Below, piece after piece: positions 15,775 through 22,530 of a DNA stretch of 37,081 nucleotides; position 1 is the stretch's first letter; each line of letters starts with the position of its first letter. Source of the stretch: Flavonifractor sp. An306 (GTDB taxonomy: Bacteria > Bacillota > Clostridia > Oscillospirales > Oscillospiraceae); assembly GCF_002159455.1 (NCBI RefSeq), contig NZ_NFIQ01000038.1:1-37081 (forward strand). The letters run 5' to 3'. The notes beneath the pieces are model-generated. The model was not told the origin of the DNA and did not search any database. It saw only the letters and a list, made by a program, of their open reading frames with translations. The position numbers and the translations under genes are program-made.

Positions 15775-17003
15775 ACGGCTTGGAACTGCAACGAAAGACC
15801 CCGTCCGTCCGGCGGCTGGACCTGCACTATATTTTGATGCAGGCGGGATTCTGGGCCATGTTCGCCTCCATTGTGGCCTACCAGACCGCCCTGCTGCTGG
15901 AGCGGGGCTTCACCAACGGGGAGGCGGGACTGATGACGGCGGTGCGCTGTCTGGCGGGGATTGTGTGCCAGCCCCTGCTGGGGGGCTTCGCCGACCGCCA
16001 CCCGGAGGTGCCTTTGAAGTGGATCGTCTCCCTCTCCCTGGTGCTCTCTTTGGGGGCGGGGGCCTGGTACTGGCTCTCCCCCGGCATGGGCCTGTGGGAG
16101 ACCACCCTGGTGTGGGCGGTGATCGGCGGGCTGGAGGTGTCCTCCTACCCCCTGATGGACGCCATGGCCGTCCAGTTCATCAATGACGGCGTGCCCATCC
16201 GCTACAGCCTGGGCCGGGGGATCGGCTCTCTGGCCTACGCGGTGGTGTGCGTGCTGCTGGGGCTGCAGGTGGGGCGCCTGGGGCTGGAGAGCACCCTGCT
16301 CACCCATCTGCTGCTGGTGGTGGCCGAGGCGGCGCTGGTGGCCGCCTATCCCCCCTACCGGGGAGAAAAGCGGACGGCGGAGCAGACCGAGACCCAGCCC
16401 CAGTCGGCCCTCTCCCTGCTGCGGAGCAACCCACGGTTTACCCTGATGCTGGCGGGGGTGCTGCTGGGGCTGACGGGGATTATGCCACTGTCCAACTTTT
16501 TGGTCAATATCGTCACCAGCCGGGGGGGTAGCCAGGCGGATCTGGGGTTGGCCCTGTTTCTCATGGGGGCCTCCGAGCTGCCCACCGCCCTGTTTTTCGG
16601 CCGGCTGCTGCGGCGTCTGGGCAGCGGGCGTCTGGTGATGCTGAGCATGCTTTTCGGCACCCTGAAGGGGGTGCTGCTGCTGTGTACCACCAGCTATCTG
16701 GGCGTGCTGCTGGTGCAGCCCATCCAGGTGCTGGGCTACGGCCTGTTTACCCCGGCGTCGGTATATTTTGTCAATGAGTCGGTGCCCGAGGCCGACCGGG
16801 TCCGGGGGCAGACGGTGATGATGGTGGCCTCCAACGGCCTGGGCGGGATGCTGGGCGGCCTGCTGGCCGGCTGGACCCTGGATCTGGGAGGGGCCAATCT
16901 GATGCTGATGGGGTGTATTTTGTGCGGCTGCGTGGGTGCGGTGTTGTGTCGGCTGGCCTTGTGCAAAAAAATAGGCAGATTGTCTCTTTCCAAAACGGCC
17001 TAA
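15771..17003 (+). CDS. MFS transporter
   Basis: This 410-residue protein has about twelve predicted membrane spans in two halves. A central basic/polar loop (YPPYRGEKRTAEQTETQPQ, about 195-213) and the cytoplasmic signature GGFADRHPEVPLKW after span 2 are typical of the major facilitator superfamily, close to the MFS_1-like / nucleoside-symporter branch. Substrate is unknown. The GTG start at 15771 overlaps the stop of the DHHW gene, and ACGGAG lies upstream; TTG 15780 is a weaker alternative. Coupling to the acylation genes suggests transport of something related to the cell surface, but that is only inference. Confidence 0.85.
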   Translation: MNGLELQRKTPSVRRLDLHYILMQAGFWAMFASIVAYQTALLLERGFTNGEAGLMTAVRCLAGIVCQPLLGGFADRHPEVPLKWIVSLSLVLSLGAGAWYWLSPGMGLWETTLVWAVIGGLEVSSYPLMDAMAVQFINDGVPIRYSLGRGIGSLAYAVVCVLLGLQVGRLGLESTLLTHLLLVVAEAALVAAYPPYRGEKRTAEQTETQPQSALSLLRSNPRFTLMLAGVLLGLTGIMPLSNFLVNIVTSRGGSQADLGLALFLMGASELPTALFFGRLLRRLGSGRLVMLSMLFGTLKGVLLLCTTSYLGVLLVQPIQVLGYGLFTPASVYFVNESVPEADRVRGQTVMMVASNGLGGMLGGLLAGWTLDLGGANLMLMGCILCGCVGAVLCRLALCKKIGRLSLSKTA

Positions 17004-17015
17004 AAGGTGTATGAT
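16987..17015 (+). promoter_or_regulatory. Probable sigmaA promoter for pyruvate kinase
   Basis: TTTCCA at 16987-16992 and TATGAT at 17010-17015 have a 17-base spacer. The site overlaps the last codons of the MFS gene and lies about 60 bases before the pyk start. Each box matches consensus at most positions. No better candidate is seen in the short gap. Confidence 0.45.
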
Positions 17016-17073
17016 GGTGCCGTATTTGTGAAAAAGCTGACAGACAAAATCGCTTACCCAACGGAGGTGCGCT

Positions 17074-18504
17074 ATGAGAAAAACAAAGATCATCTGTACC
17101 CTTGGTCCCGCCGTGGACAATGAGGAGACCATGGAAAAGCTGGTCCGGAGCGGCATGAACGCCGCCCGCTTCAACTTCTCCCACGGCAGCCATGCCGAGC
17201 AGCTGGCCCGGCTGAATATGTTCAAGAAGGTGCGGGATACCCTGGGCGCCCCTGTGGCCACCATTCTGGACACCAAGGGTCCTGAAATTCGGATCAAAAC
17301 CTTTGCCAATGGGCCGGTGAGCCTGAAGCAGGGGGATACCTTCACGCTGACCACCGACGATGTGCCCGGCGACGCCACCCAGGTCTCGGTGACCTATGAG
17401 AACCTCCATAAGGAGGTGGGGCCCGGCTGCCGGATCCTGGTGGACGACGGCCTGATTGAGCTGCGGGTCCAGAAAGTGGAGGGCCACGCCATCCAGTGCG
17501 AGGTGGAGAACGGCGGCCCCCTGTCCAGCAACAAGTCCATCAATATTCCCGACGTACATATCCTGCTGCCCTCCCTCACCGACAAGGACCGGGAGGACCT
17601 GAAGTTCGCCGCGGAGCATGACTTTGACTTCATCGCCGCCTCCTTTGTCCGCAAGGCCAGCGACGTGGAGGACATCCGGGCCGAGCTCCACAAGCACGGC
17701 GGGGACAACATCCGCATCATCGCCAAGATTGAGAACCGGGAGGGCGTGGAGAACATCGACGCCATCATCGCCGCCGCCGACGGCATTATGGTGGCCCGGG
17801 GCGACCTGGGGGTGGAGATCCCCGCCCATGAGGTGCCCATCCTTCAGGAAAAGATGATCAAGGCCACCATCCGGGCCGGCCTGCCGGTGATCACCGCCAC
17901 CCAGATGCTGGACTCCATGATCCGCAATCCCCGTCCCACCCGGGCGGAGGTGTCCGACGTGGCCAACGCCGTGTTTGACGGCACCTCCTGCGTCATGCTC
18001 TCCGGTGAAACCGCCTCCGGCAAGTACCCCATCGAGGCGCTGGAGACCATGGTGGATACCGTGGTGGCCGCCGAGGGCGCCATTGACTATTGGGGCCGCT
18101 TCCGGGAGAGCAACCTGCTCCCCGGCATCTCCAGCATCAGCGACGCGATCACCCATACCTGCTGCCTGACCGCCATGGACCTGAGTGCCAGCGCCATCCT
18201 GGCCCCCACCAAATCGGGCTACACCGCCAAGGTGATCTCCCGGTTCCGGCCGGCCTGCCCCATTGTGGCGCTGTGCCAGGATGAATCCACCCGCCGCCGC
18301 ATGGCTATCTCCTGGGGCGTGCATCCCTACCTGTCCGGCGAGGTGGACTCCACCGACCGGATGTTCTCCCTGGCGGTGGACGTGGCCCGGAAGGAGGGCG
18401 CCGTCAAGCCGGGAGACACCGTGGTGATCACCGCCGGCGTGCCGCTGGGCCGCTCCGGCACCACCAACCTGATCAAGGCCCAAGTGGTGGAGGAGAGAAT
18501 GTAA
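17074..18504 (+). CDS. pyk: Pyruvate kinase
   Basis: This is a 476-residue pyruvate kinase without the extra C-terminal PEP-utiliser domain found in Bacillus. Visible motifs are the opening KTKIICTLGPAVDN, the substrate segment NAARFNFSHGSH, DTKGPEIR, the catalytic-metal region IIAKIENREGVENIDAII, the MVARGDLGVEIP loop and the SGETASGKYPIEALETM stretch. It converts phosphoenolpyruvate and ADP to pyruvate and ATP in the last step of glycolysis, in the cytoplasm. The ATG follows a GGAGGTG site. A strong terminator begins 13 bases after the stop. This is the last intact backbone gene before the mobile region. Confidence 0.97.
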   Translation: MRKTKIICTLGPAVDNEETMEKLVRSGMNAARFNFSHGSHAEQLARLNMFKKVRDTLGAPVATILDTKGPEIRIKTFANGPVSLKQGDTFTLTTDDVPGDATQVSVTYENLHKEVGPGCRILVDDGLIELRVQKVEGHAIQCEVENGGPLSSNKSINIPDVHILLPSLTDKDREDLKFAAEHDFDFIAASFVRKASDVEDIRAELHKHGGDNIRIIAKIENREGVENIDAIIAAADGIMVARGDLGVEIPAHEVPILQEKMIKATIRAGLPVITATQMLDSMIRNPRPTRAEVSDVANAVFDGTSCVMLSGETASGKYPIEALETMVDTVVAAEGAIDYWGRFRESNLLPGISSISDAITHTCCLTAMDLSASAILAPTKSGYTAKVISRFRPACPIVALCQDESTRRRMAISWGVHPYLSGEVDSTDRMFSLAVDVARKEGAVKPGDTVVITAGVPLGRSGTTNLIKAQVVEERM

Positions 18505-18516
18505 CACTGTCCCGCC

Positions 18517-18548
18517 GCCCCCCGGAGCTGTGCTCCGGGGGGCCTTTT
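18517..18548 (+). terminator. Rho-independent terminator of pyk
   Basis: A perfect 12-base-pair GC-rich stem (arms 18517-18528 and 18532-18543, three-base loop) is followed by CTTTT. It marks the end of the backbone transcription unit. Confidence 0.9.
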
Positions 18549-18663
18549 GCGCGCTGCCGCAACAGCCCGCGTTTCCAAATGAAACCACCCGCTCTTCCTG
18601 CATAGGCAAAAGAAACCTGCGGATACTAAGAGCTGTAACCATAACCGCAGGAGGAGTTTGGAT

Positions 18664-18702
18664 ATGAAAGCGACTGGTATTGTGCGCCGTATCGAGGAAT
18701 GA
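18664..18702 (+). pseudogene. Twelve-codon N-terminal stub of a SpoVT/AbrB-family regulator
   Basis: A ribosome site (AGGAGGAG at 18649-18656) leads to ATG 18664 and the peptide MKATGIVRRIEE, then a stop. The first ten residues match the conserved opening of SpoVT/AbrB regulators (MKATGIVRRID...), which normally run on into a swapped-hairpin DNA-binding domain. Homology stops after codon 10 or 11, so the rest was lost in a rearrangement. A 7-base inverted repeat (18616-18622 and 18645-18651) overlaps the ribosome site and may have controlled the original gene. It may have been an element gene or a host gene; the first is common in clostridial elements. Confidence 0.6.
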
Positions 18703-18704
18703 GA

Positions 18705-18710
18705 TATAAT
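18705..18710 (+). promoter_or_regulatory. Possible promoter of the leader/parA region (-10 box)
   Basis: A perfect TATAAT lies at 18705-18710 directly after the SpoVT-like stub. TTGTGC at 18680-18685 is a possible -35, but the 19-base spacer is long. A start near 18717 would place the hairpin leader at 18795-18884 inside the transcript. Confidence 0.35.
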
Positions 18711-18794
18711 AAGACAAAGTCGGAAACCTCTATGAATGGCTGGAGTTTTTGCTGATTTTGTCCGAAATCTCAAACTAATTTGCCATCTTTATAG

Positions 18795-18884
18795 GCTCCG
18801 ACATTCCAACCCCTTGATGAAAGGAGGGCTATGTCGGAGCGGGTGTGAAACGCTCACTCCGAAATACCGGAGTGGGCGTTTTCT
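18795..18884 (+). promoter_or_regulatory. Attenuator-like leader: hairpin, tiny ORF and terminator
   Basis: Hairpin 1 has perfect 10-base arms at 18795-18804 and 18831-18840. Its 3' arm carries the ATG (18831) of a five-codon frame (MSERV, stop 18846-18848) with an AAAGGAGGG site at 18820-18828 in the loop. Hairpin 2 has arms 18848-18861 and 18868-18881 (one G-U pair) and ends in TTTTCT, a good intrinsic terminator. The segment around 18835-18844 can also pair with the left arm of hairpin 2, which would prevent the terminator. This layout fits a transcription attenuator coupled to leader translation or start-site exposure. No known riboswitch class is recognised. The downstream target would be the operon beginning with parA, unless the insertion remnant between them has separated it from its original gene. 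Confidence 0.5.
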
Positions 18885-18899
18885 ATTGGGTAGCTTTAG

Positions 18900-19146
18900 C
18901 GAACAGAACCACCAGCTCTGCTGGTGAGAGTAAAAAGTTTTAACTTCAGGCTACGAGCGAAGCGAGTTGACAAGTAGACGACCTCCGAATAGTAGGAGGT
19001 AACTATAGAAAAAGCTTCGCTATTTGAATAGCGGTAGGGCACATGATGCAGACGAAAGATATTTCGGTGCATCTTGAGATGCTAGCCGGTATCAGGCCCT
19101 TATAGGGCCTACTCAAGCCTCCGGCTTAGCCGGAGGTTTTGACTCC
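18900..19146 (+). mobile_element. IS200/IS605-like remnant without transposase, strongly structured
   Basis: The segment has a left hairpin (CACCAGC at 18910-18916 with GCTGGTG at 18920-18926) and a right hairpin (CCTCCGGCT 19118-19126 with AGCCGGAGG 19128-19136) followed by TTTTGAC. Inner hairpins lie near 18979-19000 (ACCTCC/GGAGGT), near 19015-19035 (CGCTATT/AATAGCG) and at 19094-19110 (AGGCCCT/AGGGCCT). Imperfect subterminal hairpins and such an RNA-like tail are typical of IS200/IS605 elements, whose right ends also carry the guide-RNA scaffold in TnpB-bearing members. No tnpA or tnpB frame is present, so it is at best a non-autonomous or deleted copy. The family call is from pattern memory only; a stand-alone structured RNA is the main alternative. 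Confidence 0.4.
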
Positions 19147-19183
19147 GGGATTTAACTTTATGGAACAGAAAGAAGGTAATAGG

Positions 19184-20011
19184 ATGGCGATTACTCTGGC
19201 GATCACGAACTCAAAAGGCGGTGTTGGAAAGACAACCACCTGCGCCAATCTGGGCGCCGCCTTGGCTGCTGCGGGAAAACGTGTCCTTCTTGTGGATAAC
19301 GACCCGCAGGGAGACCTGACAAAGGTCATGCGGGCTGATCCGAAGACCATCAAGTACACGTTGGCAAATCTGATGAATGCGGCTTTGGACGATACGGAGT
19401 TTGAGCTCTTTGCAGATAAGGCCGTTATCCAAAGAGAAGGCGTCCACTACATCCCGGCGAACTCAAAGCTGGCTGCTGTGTCCAGCAGGCTGGTAGCTCT
19501 GCAAATGAACAGCCGGTATCGGGGCGGTAACAGTGGTGGTACCCCCTGTGAATTGGTCATGGCCCAAGTCCTGAAGTATTTTCAGGATCGGTACGATTAC
19601 ATCCTGATTGATTGTGGTCACAGCATGGACTTGTTGACGATCAACGCCTTGGCCGCCGCAGACCAAGCTATCGTCCCCGTACAGGCGCATTACCTGGCAA
19701 TGGAGGATATGGCCGATACGCTGGAAGTCATCAAAACCATCCAGCAGGGGATCAATCCAACCCTCACGGTGGGCGGAATCCTGTTGACCATGTATCAGGG
19801 CCGCACAAACCTGTGTCGCGGTATCCAGGATGAGATCCAGGCTGACTACGGCGACGCGTTTACCGTGTTCTCCGCCCCCATTGATTTCTCCATTCGCGTT
19901 GCGGAGCATCCCATCGACGCGGCGAGTATTTTTGAATATGAGCCAGAAAATCCCGCGGCGAAAGCATATTCTGCGGTAGCGCAGGAGGTGCTGGCCTATG
20001 CCTCGGAATAG
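19184..20011 (+). CDS. parA: ParA-family partition ATPase
   Basis: This is a 275-residue deviant-Walker ATPase. The motif KGGVGKTT lies at residues 11-18, with both lysines of the deviant motif present (Lys11 and Lys16). A second motif VDNDPQGDLTKVM (Asp in the A' position) and the DYILIDCGHSMDLLTINALAAAD block also match ParA/Soj. It would bind DNA nonspecifically in the ATP form and move or pair element copies together with a ParB-type protein. No N-terminal HTH is present, so it is a small Ib/Soj-like form. I use ATG 19184, with GAAGG upstream. An earlier frame from 19139 begins within the insertion-like remnant. The likely ParB partner domain is in the fusion protein at 24414. Confidence 0.92.
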   Translation: MAITLAITNSKGGVGKTTTCANLGAALAAAGKRVLLVDNDPQGDLTKVMRADPKTIKYTLANLMNAALDDTEFELFADKAVIQREGVHYIPANSKLAAVSSRLVALQMNSRYRGGNSGGTPCELVMAQVLKYFQDRYDYILIDCGHSMDLLTINALAAADQAIVPVQAHYLAMEDMADTLEVIKTIQQGINPTLTVGGILLTMYQGRTNLCRGIQDEIQADYGDAFTVFSAPIDFSIRVAEHPIDAASIFEYEPENPAAKAYSAVAQEVLAYASE

Positions 20012-20264
20012 AGTTCAAAGTGCGCTCAGGCAGCGCAAGCAGGATGAGGCAAACGCCAGTCTGGTTGCCGGACAGCAGCAGGAAAAGGCTTATGATTGTT
20101 TTTTCCACCATGATACCCTCCCATCACCTATGGAAAATGGGACTCTGTGTATCCTGATCGACTATTTCGATTGGTGGGAGCGGCTTCAGTATCCCATTTG
20201 CTCTCTCAACAGACGCCTCAGAGAGATTCCTCCATCCAGCATCAAAACAAGAGTGTTCCTGTAA
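19998..20264 (+). CDS. Small unknown protein overlapping parA
   Basis: The 88-codon frame opens inside the last 14 bases of parA and so is likely translated by coupling. The first 20 residues are basic (MPRNRVQSALRQRKQ), the middle is acidic/aromatic (CILIDYFDWWERL) and the end is basic again. It lies where parB usually sits, but it shows no ParB HTH or nuclease motif. A short basic N-terminus could touch ParA as ParB tails do, but that is speculation. A GTAAGGAGA site and the next gene follow at once. I do not recognise the family. Confidence 0.6.
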   Translation: MPRNRVQSALRQRKQDEANASLVAGQQQEKAYDCFFHHDTLPSPMENGTLCILIDYFDWWERLQYPICSLNRRLREIPPSSIKTRVFL

Positions 20265-20276
20265 GGAGAAGATGCT

Positions 20277-20894
20277 ATGAACATCAATGAAGACATTCTG
20301 AGGGCCAGCGTGTCGATCCTCAGCATTGCAAAACTGCTCTACGACCACGGGAAGCTGGACCGCCTTTTCGATTATATCGGTGCGGACACGGGCCTGAGCT
20401 GGGACAGCCAGTGTCTTGTGGAACAGTGCGCCTGTGAATGTGTTTTTCAGGATACCCGAGTCTACCACCAGGAAGGGAAAAAGATGTCCCGCACGGAGTA
20501 TGAAGAAGATCGAGATACGTTTGTGCTGCGCGATCCTCTGTTGAACCGGTTCGACCAGTTGTGCCGGGAGTATGAAGCCAGGTACGGAATCTCGCGGATC
20601 GAAAACGACTTTGTCCGTCAGATGGAAAACGCCATCCATGGCGCCATGCAGTTCCCAAACTATTGCTACGACTATCTTTGGGTAGACGGAACGAAAGACA
20701 GAAAAGGCCCAAAACTTGTGCTTTTTCTTTTTGAGGAGTTCGACTCTTATGAGGATATCCCGGAGGCTCTTTGCACGATCCTCGATATCTGCGCGTGTGA
20801 AATCAGCCAATTAGAGGAAAAGCTAGCTCAGCCGGCGGATAAAGTTATTCCGCTGCCGCTCACTCCCCCTAACGAACACAAGGAGGCCGCATAA
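20277..20894 (+). CDS. Unknown 205-residue protein in the partition operon
   Basis: It starts at ATG 20277 after AAGGAGA and ends in a one-base overlap (TAATG) with the Prok-E2_D gene, so the two are probably co-translated. The protein is acidic and mostly helical by composition, with Cys-containing stretches (CLVEQCACEC near 42-51; CTILDICACEI near 166-176). A Tyr/Asp/Trp patch (YCYDYLWVDG near 126-135) and a Pro-rich tail are also visible. No catalytic motif is seen. Its fixed place between ParA and the E2-like protein suggests it belongs to the same module. Cysteine pairs could bind metal, but spacing is not a standard zinc motif. Confidence 0.75.
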   Translation: MNINEDILRASVSILSIAKLLYDHGKLDRLFDYIGADTGLSWDSQCLVEQCACECVFQDTRVYHQEGKKMSRTEYEEDRDTFVLRDPLLNRFDQLCREYEARYGISRIENDFVRQMENAIHGAMQFPNYCYDYLWVDGTKDRKGPKLVLFLFEEFDSYEDIPEALCTILDICACEISQLEEKLAQPADKVIPLPLTPPNEHKEAA

Positions 20895-21568
20895 TGATAG
20901 ACGATAGTGAGTTTATTATCCGAATCTCACCCAAACAGGGCAAAATCACCGTGGAGGAGAATGAAAACGGCATTTTCTCCCGGAAAAACATTACGGCGGA
21001 GGCACTGCTCCAGTCCTTCAAACAGAGTGTCATGGTCTCGGAGCCGGGATATGCCAGCGGTTTTTTGCCGCTGAACACCCTGTCGGTCTATCAAAATGCG
21101 GAAGAAAAGCGCATCGTTCTCTGGCATCCGAAGCTGTATGCCGATGTATCCGTCTACGACACGCCCTATCCCCAGTTTCCCATTCCACGTCTGGTGTTTG
21201 GCTTTGCCATAAGCAATGAGGGAAAGGTCTCCCGGTGTCGGATCGGGGTAGTGGCGGATGAAACACCCACTCCGGAGACCACCATGTATTACTACCCTTT
21301 CTCCAATGTGACCAGCAGCGATGGTTCACTGTGTGTGGGGGCCAACGCATTGCCTATTTATAAAAAGCAGCATAAGGCTTATCATCTTCCCGCCTTTCTG
21401 CTGAGTATCCCAAACAATATGCACTCATACAGCGAGTCCAACAATAAACTGGGCCTGGGCTATCGGGATCTCATGGAACACCTGAAGGATAAGGACCCGG
21501 CCTATTACTACTCGGACATCTTGATCCCCAACGGGAGGACGCTGCGCGATTTTATCAGCGCCGCGTGA
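20894..21568 (+). CDS. PRTRC system protein B-like (Prok-E2_D, PF14460)
   Basis: This 224-residue protein matches the Prok-E2_D / PRTRC protein B pattern. Residues 99-120 (RLVFGFAISNEGKVSRCRIGVV) are the core strands. The conserved segment YYPFSNV at 133-139 is followed by GSLCVGANALP at 144-154, with Cys147 at the place of the family's G-x-[VC]-C-[LV]-G turn. The family is a divergent E2 ubiquitin-conjugating fold found on plasmids and integrative elements in cassettes with ParB-, ThiF-, ubiquitin-like and JAB genes. Its biochemical role is not established. Start ATG 20894 overlaps the upstream stop and has AAGGAGG. Here no ThiF, ubiquitin-like or JAB gene is visible nearby, which is the odd point. 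Confidence 0.72.
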   Translation: MIDDSEFIIRISPKQGKITVEENENGIFSRKNITAEALLQSFKQSVMVSEPGYASGFLPLNTLSVYQNAEEKRIVLWHPKLYADVSVYDTPYPQFPIPRLVFGFAISNEGKVSRCRIGVVADETPTPETTMYYYPFSNVTSSDGSLCVGANALPIYKKQHKAYHLPAFLLSIPNNMHSYSESNNKLGLGYRDLMEHLKDKDPAYYYSDILIPNGRTLRDFISAA

Positions 21569-21622
21569 AGTAAGATGCACACCTCGTTTATCCACCAATA
21601 TCTTACAAGAAGGAGAGCTTTT

Positions 21623-22516
21623 ATGTGGCAAAAATCAGCACGTGAGCTGCAAGAGGCGCTTTCCGCCCCCTTTCAGAGCGCCGACATCGAGTGGCGGGTC
21701 TCCGCCACCAATACAGCAAAGACCAGCGGCTTGGCGGTCCCCTATGTGACCAACCGAGCTATCCAAAATCGACTGGACAGCACTGTCGGCATCGACGGCT
21801 GGCACAATGACTTCGTCCCCTGGAAGGGGGAAAAGGCGCAGCTTTGCGGTATCTCCATCTATCTTCCTGAGCTGAAAGACTGGCTCACTAAATGGGATGG
21901 GGCCGATGACAGTGACATTGAGTCCGTCAAGGGCGGCCTTAGCGACAGTATGAAGCGGGCCGCAGTTGAGTGGGGCATCGGACGGTATCTCTACGGTATG
22001 ACGCAAAAATGGGTCTCCATTGAGCAGAGGGGAAAAGGGTATGTGATCTGCAATAACGAGCGCCCCGCCCTGGACATCGTCCACGATCAGTGGGTGCAGT
22101 CACTCCAGCAGAAAAAGGACCACCCCGGCGAACAGGACAGACAGGGCCATTACGACCGGGGCCAGTCTGCCAATCCATGTGGCGATCCCCACCGGCAGGA
22201 CGGACAGCAAGCCCCTCAGATACAGGGACAGCCTTTCCAAGGTCAGATATCATCTACCGGCATCCCGGCCGGATGCTATATGGTGACAGGCGCGGTCCTC
22301 AAGCCTACCATGAGCGGCAACAGCCGTACCAGCGTTCAGGTTCGGGACAGTGCCGGGCAGCTTTTCCAGGCCTATACCCGCGGCGCAGATGCCCGCCTGG
22401 CACCGGGACTCATGCTCACAAACGTCCAGCTCTCGACCCAGCATAACAATGGTGTTACCTTCTACATCCTGGAATCCTATCAGATTATGGACCTGGGCGG
22501 AGCGCAGGCAGCGTAA
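21623..22516 (+). CDS. Rad52/Rad22-type single-strand annealing protein
   Basis: This is a 297-residue protein whose first 150 residues fit the Rad52/Rad22 (PF04098) family. It has FQSADIEWRVSAT near 17-29, VTNRAIQNRLDSTVG near 42-56, and GGLSDSMKRAAVEWGIGRYLYG near 108-129. Such proteins anneal complementary strands and drive RecA-independent recombination in phages and elements. A Gln/Gly/Pro-rich linker (about 165-220) joins it to a C-terminal region of strands, VQVRDSAGQLFQAYTRG and so on, that looks like an OB fold and may bind single-stranded DNA. ATG 21623 follows AAGGAGA. The next gene, 14 bases on, is a Rad50-like ATPase, so they probably act together on element ends or replication forks. 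Confidence 0.8.
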   Translation: MWQKSARELQEALSAPFQSADIEWRVSATNTAKTSGLAVPYVTNRAIQNRLDSTVGIDGWHNDFVPWKGEKAQLCGISIYLPELKDWLTKWDGADDSDIESVKGGLSDSMKRAAVEWGIGRYLYGMTQKWVSIEQRGKGYVICNNERPALDIVHDQWVQSLQQKKDHPGEQDRQGHYDRGQSANPCGDPHRQDGQQAPQIQGQPFQGQISSTGIPAGCYMVTGAVLKPTMSGNSRTSVQVRDSAGQLFQAYTRGADARLAPGLMLTNVQLSTQHNNGVTFYILESYQIMDLGGAQAA

Positions 22517-22530
22517 TAAGGAGGAAAACC

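Noticed and set aside
15654-18717. Two long minus-strand frames (574 and 648 codons)
   Set aside because: They are antisense to the MFS and pyruvate kinase genes, which have clear family motifs. No ribosome sites or domains are seen.
18549-19183. A tRNA gene as the integration site
   Set aside because: No cloverleaf with conserved T-loop sequence could be found near the left junction.
19998-20264. The small gene after parA as a true ParB
   Set aside because: It has neither the ParB box nor an HTH and is too short; the ParB-like box is in the protein at 24414.
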